Source: Saccharofermentans sp.
GTDB lineage: Bacteria > Bacillota > Clostridia > Saccharofermentanales > Saccharofermentanaceae
NCBI GenBank assembly: GCA_024682215.1
Contig: JAIKZM010000040.1
Span: 1-62,063, forward strand
Length of the DNA: 62,063 nt
Direction: 5' to 3'
Positions 58,439 through 62,063 of the stretch are shown here, one piece after another. Below the pieces are notes generated by a model, which did not search any database, was not told the origin of the DNA, and saw nothing but the letters and a program-made list of their open reading frames with translations. Position numbers and translations under genes: made by a program. How positions within the stretch are numbered: position 1 is the stretch's first letter; each line of letters opens with the position of its first letter.

Positions 58439-59347
58439 ATGGATAACACATCGGATATGATGCTCAAAGTAACCGATGTTTGCAAGAATTACGGCAAGCA
58501 TGAGGTGCTCAAGCAGATGTCGTTTGCGGTCCCGAAGGGTTCGATCTACGGACTTGTCGGGAAGAACGGTGCCGGTAAGACTACCATAATGAGGATAATA
58601 TCCGGTCTTCAGAAGCCGACTTCAGGGAAGGTTGAATACTGTTTTGATCATAAGGGCTACGGCAAGATCGGAGCACTAGTTGAGCTTCCTTCCATTTATT
58701 CGACAAAGTCAGCAAAAGACAACCTCATTTTCCAGTATATGAACCTGGGTCTTAAGATCGATGATTCGATAGATGAGATCTTAAAGTTCATCGGTCTTGC
58801 CCATACAGGCAAAAAGAAGGCCGGAAGGTTTTCTCTCGGTATGCGTCAGAGGCTTGGGATCGGCATGGCGATGGCAGGGAACCCTGATCTTCTGATCCTT
58901 GACGAGCCGATCAACGGCCTTGATCCTGAAGGAATAATCCAGATAAGAGATCTCCTGATCCGCTTAAACCGCGAGAAGGGGATAACGATAATAATCTCAA
59001 GCCATATCCTCTCAGAGCTTTCAAAGCTTGCCACGAATTTCGCGTTCGTTTCGGACGGTGCGATCGTTCGTGAAGTTACGACTGAGGAAGTTGAAAACGC
59101 AGGTGGTATCCAATCTGATTTCTACTCGGCTGATCCCGAAGTGCTGCTTAAGGTGCTGAAGGGAAAAGGACTTGAAGCCAGGATCGATCCTCAGACAGGA
59201 ATAGTAAAGGCAAAAGGTGTCTTTAATCTGACAGATGTTGTCACCGAGGCTTCAAAGCAGGGGGTCAATATTGCGCGGGTAAGCACACGCGAAACCGATC
59301 TTGAGACCTACTTCATCAATCTGGTGGGAGGTCACGGCAATGGGTAA
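58439..59347 (+). CDS. ABC transporter ATP-binding protein
   Basis: A 302-residue ATPase: Walker A GKNGAGKT (41-48), signature SLGMRQR, Walker B LLILDEPINGLDPEG and a switch His in SSHILSEL. The C-terminal 80 residues carry a DUF4162-like domain typical of bacitracin/lantibiotic-type exporters. ATG 58439 follows GGGGG by 6 bases. It overlaps the ABC-2 permease gene by 8 bp. The substrate is not evident; related pairs export peptides or confer self-immunity. Confidence 0.9.
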   Translation: MDNTSDMMLKVTDVCKNYGKHEVLKQMSFAVPKGSIYGLVGKNGAGKTTIMRIISGLQKPTSGKVEYCFDHKGYGKIGALVELPSIYSTKSAKDNLIFQYMNLGLKIDDSIDEILKFIGLAHTGKKKAGRFSLGMRQRLGIGMAMAGNPDLLILDEPINGLDPEGIIQIRDLLIRLNREKGITIIISSHILSELSKLATNFAFVSDGAIVREVTTEEVENAGGIQSDFYSADPEVLLKVLKGKGLEARIDPQTGIVKAKGVFNLTDVVTEASKQGVNIARVSTRETDLETYFINLVGGHGNG

Positions 59348-60401
59348 ACTTCTGAGATTTGAATTCAAGAGGATCCGGATGAACCTTTTCTTCTGGATCA
59401 TAACCGCATATTGCATCGTATGGCCGATCTTTGTAGCCGGATTCTACAGGCTGATGTTTACTCTTAACATTACCGAAAGCGGCATCTCATTCGGTGAACT
59501 CGTTATGTCGGGTGATGAGAAGCGGTACACCACATGGCTTATACTCTCGGCTTTCTTTGCCGAGATGCCCAAGTTCATGGCACTGTTCACATGTCTCTAT
59601 ATCGGAAAGGACGCAAGCGACGGGTTTGTACGCAACAAGATAATCGCAGGTCACTCTAGACTGTCGATATTCATGACCAATAATATCGCGCAGTCCCTGG
59701 TTACCGTTTTCTGGTGTGCTGTCTATGTCAGCTTTGGAGCTTTGGGTCTGAAGATAATGGGGATCGGACCTGATATCAACGGCGGTGAGATGCTCATACG
59801 TGTTGCCACGGCTGTTGCTGTGCTGCTCGTAATGTCTGCGCTTTTCACGTCTCTGGCAATGGCATTCCGCAACCGCGCTCTGCCTGTTGTATTATCGATC
59901 CTGTTTACCATGATAATCGGAACGGTAACGATGGCGGTCGGCATGTTCAATATGCCGAAAGCGGCTGCTGACAGTTACGAGAAGATCTGCATCGAAACGA
60001 TAGATCATAATGTTTCGGAGGGGATCTATACTGAAGCCGAAGGCGTCGCGCTTAAGAAGATGCACACGAGTGAAAGCATCAGAGGCGGCAAGGCATGGTA
60101 CGTGTTCCATCCCGTATATCAGGCAACCACTGCAGGTTTCCAGAGTGATTTCGCTATGCCGAATGCACTCGGGCTGGGAGCCCAAATGCGTTATCCGGAA
60201 AAGTTCAGTTTTTCAGACGACCTGGCTCAATCTGCAGCGCTCGGGAATGTATTTATAGATAAGGAAAAATACGACAGTCTGCCCGGCGTGACAACATCAT
60301 ATGGTTCCAAGTGCCTTGAGTATGTTTTGAAGTCCGTGATATGGTACGCCGTTATAACTGTTGCGGGTTTTGTAGTTTTCAGAAAGAAAGATTTGTTCTA
60401 A
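59340..60401 (+). CDS. ABC-2 type permease
   Basis: A 353-residue membrane protein. It has helices at about 20-40, 70-95, 120-145, 160-185, 190-215 and 330-348, and a large extracytoplasmic loop between 220 and 325. This is the usual form of ABC-2 permeases with an extended external domain. GGGAGG lies 8 bases before ATG 59340, within the end of the ATPase gene. It ends in TAATG, sharing one base with the next gene. Confidence 0.82.
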   Translation: MGKLLRFEFKRIRMNLFFWIITAYCIVWPIFVAGFYRLMFTLNITESGISFGELVMSGDEKRYTTWLILSAFFAEMPKFMALFTCLYIGKDASDGFVRNKIIAGHSRLSIFMTNNIAQSLVTVFWCAVYVSFGALGLKIMGIGPDINGGEMLIRVATAVAVLLVMSALFTSLAMAFRNRALPVVLSILFTMIIGTVTMAVGMFNMPKAAADSYEKICIETIDHNVSEGIYTEAEGVALKKMHTSESIRGGKAWYVFHPVYQATTAGFQSDFAMPNALGLGAQMRYPEKFSFSDDLAQSAALGNVFIDKEKYDSLPGVTTSYGSKCLEYVLKSVIWYAVITVAGFVVFRKKDLF

Positions 60402-61072
60402 TGTTTTACGAAGATCACAGATTAAGTATTGTAATAGGGGCTTACGGAAGCGGTAAGTCCGAGATAGCCGTCAATATGTCGCTTGCGCAGAGAAAAGCTT
60501 TTCCCGACAAAAAGCTCCTCATCGCCGACCTCGATATAATAAATCCGTTCTACAGGTCGTCCGATTGTGCACCCGCACTTGAGAAATCCGGAATAAAGGT
60601 AATCTCGCCGATGTATGCGGGTTCCAATGTGGATGCTCCGGTCCTGCCTCCGGAAATGTTCATTATCTTCGATGATGAAAGCTACACAGGCATTTTCGAT
60701 ATCGGAGGAGAGGACATGGGCGCCACTGTATTGGGTTCGATCAAACACAGGATCGAAAATGCGGATGTCCAGATACTCATGGCCGTAAATACACTGAGGC
60801 CGTTCACTTCCGACAGCAGGCAGGTCGCTGAGATGACTGCCATCCTTTCTCAGGCGGCAGGCTTTAAGATCGATGGCTATCTGCATAATACGAATCTTCT
60901 TGAAGAGACGACTCCGGAAATAATCGCAGAAGGCGAGAAGATAATTGAGGAAGCTTCAAAGCTTACCGGCGTTCCGGTAGTCGCAACCTGCTTTATGGAG
61001 GGAACGAAGATCCCTGACATCAAAGGACATGACCTTTTCCCGATGACCAGGCAGATCTTCTACAATTACTGA
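60401..61072 (+). CDS. P-loop ATPase (CobQ/MinD-like)
   Basis: A 223-residue soluble ATPase: deviant Walker A GAYGSGKS (13-20), an Asp-rich strand LLIADLDIINPF, and FDIGGEDMGATVL as switch II. The overall order resembles the MinD/CobQ/nitrogenase-iron group. Its start overlaps the ABC-2 permease stop by one base, so it may act with that exporter; the partner is unknown. No good ribosome site is visible, so translation probably depends on coupling. A terminator closes the three-gene unit. Confidence 0.8.
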   Translation: MFYEDHRLSIVIGAYGSGKSEIAVNMSLAQRKAFPDKKLLIADLDIINPFYRSSDCAPALEKSGIKVISPMYAGSNVDAPVLPPEMFIIFDDESYTGIFDIGGEDMGATVLGSIKHRIENADVQILMAVNTLRPFTSDSRQVAEMTAILSQAAGFKIDGYLHNTNLLEETTPEIIAEGEKIIEEASKLTGVPVVATCFMEGTKIPDIKGHDLFPMTRQIFYNY

Positions 61073-61096
61073 TCTGAATTACAACGGAGCAAGAAT

Positions 61097-61123
61097 ATCC
61101 CGGGAGAGATCCCGGGATTTTTT
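61097..61123 (+). terminator. Intrinsic terminator
   Basis: ATCCCGGGA pairs with TCCCGGGAT across GAGA, followed by TTTTT. Confidence 0.92.
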
Positions 61124-61272
61124 ATATATTCGCTACACTTTTTCCTTCGTGTGTTGCCTAAGCATCAGAAAGGCACATCATTGCTGATTGTTTCAGGTGC
61201 CGCCTGTGATGATAATGAAGCCATCAAACAAACCAAACAAAACAAACCATGGTATTAGGAAGGACAATGAAC

Positions 61273-61470
61273 ATGAAGGAATTAGTAACGACAATTGCGG
61301 CAACAGCAGCACTCTTGATAATATCAGTCTCTTTGGCAGGCTGCGCAAATCTTATTCCTGAAAAGCAGACTCATATTGCGGCAAAAGCAGCAGTACAAGA
61401 GTTTATGTCAGGTCAGGACGTATCGATAATCGTTGAAGGTCAGAATTCACAGGCTGGTCTTCTCGTATAA
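61273..61470 (+). CDS. Small lipoprotein
   Basis: A 65-residue predicted lipoprotein: MKELVTTIAATAALL, lipobox SLAGC (about residue 25) and about 40 residues of mature chain with no recognisable domain. ATG 61273 lies 9 bases after GGAAGG; an ATG six bases earlier is too close. Its A/C-rich leader resembles that of the lysine-rich lipoprotein at 6474. It is closed by the terminator at 61548. Confidence 0.7.
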   Translation: MKELVTTIAATAALLIISVSLAGCANLIPEKQTHIAAKAAVQEFMSGQDVSIIVEGQNSQAGLLV

Positions 61471-61547
61471 ATAACCAGACAATAGAGCCTGTTTCTTTCC
61501 AAAAGATCAGAACAGTCTTTATACTCATCCTTTACCCCCTTCAAAAA

Positions 61548-61576
61548 CCCCGGAATATTTTATTCCGGGGCTTTTC
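61548..61576 (+). terminator. Intrinsic terminator
   Basis: CCCCGGAATA pairs perfectly with TATTCCGGGG across TTT, followed by CTTTTC. Confidence 0.85.
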
Positions 61577-61628
61577 AACTGCAGGGAGGAACGCGGGCAT
61601 AAAGAGTCGTGATTGAGTATGTAAAATA

Positions 61629-61657
61629 TTGTTGTTTTGTCAAATAAATGATATTAT
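61629..61657 (+). promoter_or_regulatory. Probable promoter of the SPFH gene
   Basis: TTGTTG (61629-61634), 17-base spacer, TATTAT (61652-61657). Confidence 0.5.
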
Positions 61658-61709
61658 TTTAACTGGCGGTTGAAAGACCGCGTAAAGAAATAACAGGAGG
61701 AATAATATC

Positions 61710-62063
61710 ATGGGATTGATTAGTTTGATTAAGAACGTTGCCGGTACCGTTTTCGGAACGGTCGGTGATGAGGTTAGAGATCAGTATCTTGAGTTCTTTA
61801 CCTGCGATTCTCTCGGCGACAACATCCTCGTTAAAAAGGGTGCTAACCGTATGCAGAAGGGTCGTAACGTAGGCAGCTCAGAGATCATTTCACAGGGCTC
61901 TATTATCGCAGTACCTGAGGGCACAGCACTTCTGCTCGTAGACGGCGGACAGATCGTTGATTTTACAATGGTTGCCGGCTACTACAGATGGGATTCTTCA
62001 ACATCTCCTTCAGTATTTGCTCCCGGCGGTTTCGGCGAGAACATCAAGAAGACGGTTGTTGAT
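61710..62063 (+). CDS. SPFH-domain/YdjI-like protein, N-terminal part
   Basis: An open frame of 118 codons runs off the window from ATG 61710, 8 bases after CAGGAGG. It begins MGLISLIKNVAGTVFGTVGD and continues with YLEFFTCDSLGDNILVKKGA and later QGSIIAVPEGTALLLVDGGQ. This is the start of the SPFH proteins annotated as virion-core-like, such as Bacillus YdjI, which gather at the membrane and recruit PspA/LiaH relatives and zinc-ribbon partners. The codon use suggests good expression. The rest of the protein is outside the window. Confidence 0.82.
   Translation, partial: MGLISLIKNVAGTVFGTVGDEVRDQYLEFFTCDSLGDNILVKKGANRMQKGRNVGSSEIISQGSIIAVPEGTALLLVDGGQIVDFTMVAGYYRWDSSTSPSVFAPGGFGENIKKTVVD

Noticed and set aside
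1..62063. CRISPR arrays, tRNA or rRNA genes, prophage or transposase genes
   Set aside because: No regularly spaced repeats, cloverleaf sequences, rRNA-like blocks or recombinase motifs were found on reading both strands.

Overview
The window reads as a chromosome segment of an anaerobic Gram-positive bacterium of the class Clostridia (Bacillota), probably a gut or rumen type. The evidence is strong GGAGG-type ribosome binding sites, many type II (lipobox) lipoproteins, a BspA-like leucine-rich surface protein, a YesM/YesN-type two-component system beside ChvE-type sugar uptake genes, a stand-alone 2[4Fe-4S] ferredoxin, BioY under a BirA-type operator, and LarB/LarC. No outer-membrane genes are seen. 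I find no rRNA, tRNA, CRISPR array, transposase or phage gene. Genus cannot be assigned from this sequence alone.

Layout. 1-6.3 kb: end-truncated MutS-like gene, AraC regulator, an ABC exporter pair, an alpha/beta hydrolase-TetR operon with twin operators, and a ferredoxin. 6.4-11.7 kb: a lysine-rich lipoprotein, a membrane serine hydrolase and a BspA-like protein. 11.7-13.5 kb: a zinc-ribbon protein and the bifunctional PheA, preceded by a Phe-rich leader peptide and an attenuator. 13.6-18.8 kb: two tandem paralogous lipoproteins (one with HELMH, the other with RELMH), a HAD phosphatase and a flavodoxin lipoprotein. 18.8-21.6 kb, minus strand: larB-larC and two small membrane proteins. 21.7-32.5 kb: lipoproteins, zinc-ribbon membrane proteins, a transglutaminase-like protein and two acyltransferases. 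32.5-34.5 kb: rfbB-rfbA for dTDP-sugar synthesis.

34.6-45.2 kb is one functional unit for monosaccharide sensing and uptake: a membrane-anchored sugar-binding protein, a YesM-type kinase, a YesN-type regulator, a second binding lipoprotein, then a strongly expressed ChvE-like binding protein, a double-domain ATPase and two different permeases. 45.2-50.6 kb: a DUF3089 lipoprotein, a PHP phosphoesterase, a lone type IV prepilin, an FAD oxidoreductase, a GNAT acetyltransferase and a flavoprotein.

50.6-52.7 kb holds an ABC-F ATPase behind a six-residue upstream ORF and an intrinsic terminator. It is divergent from a short unassigned transcription unit whose promoter carries four 11-bp direct repeats. 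52.7-62 kb: zinc-ribbon proteins (one fused to a CPBP protease), bioY with its BirA operator, an ABC-2 exporter operon, a small lipoprotein and the start of an SPFH/YdjI-like protein.

The most notable sequence-level findings are the complete phenylalanine attenuator upstream of pheA, the upstream-ORF attenuator of the ABC-F gene, the repeat-controlled small transcript at 52.4 kb, and the metalloprotease-like pair in which one codon change (CAC to CGC) removes the first zinc-ligand histidine.
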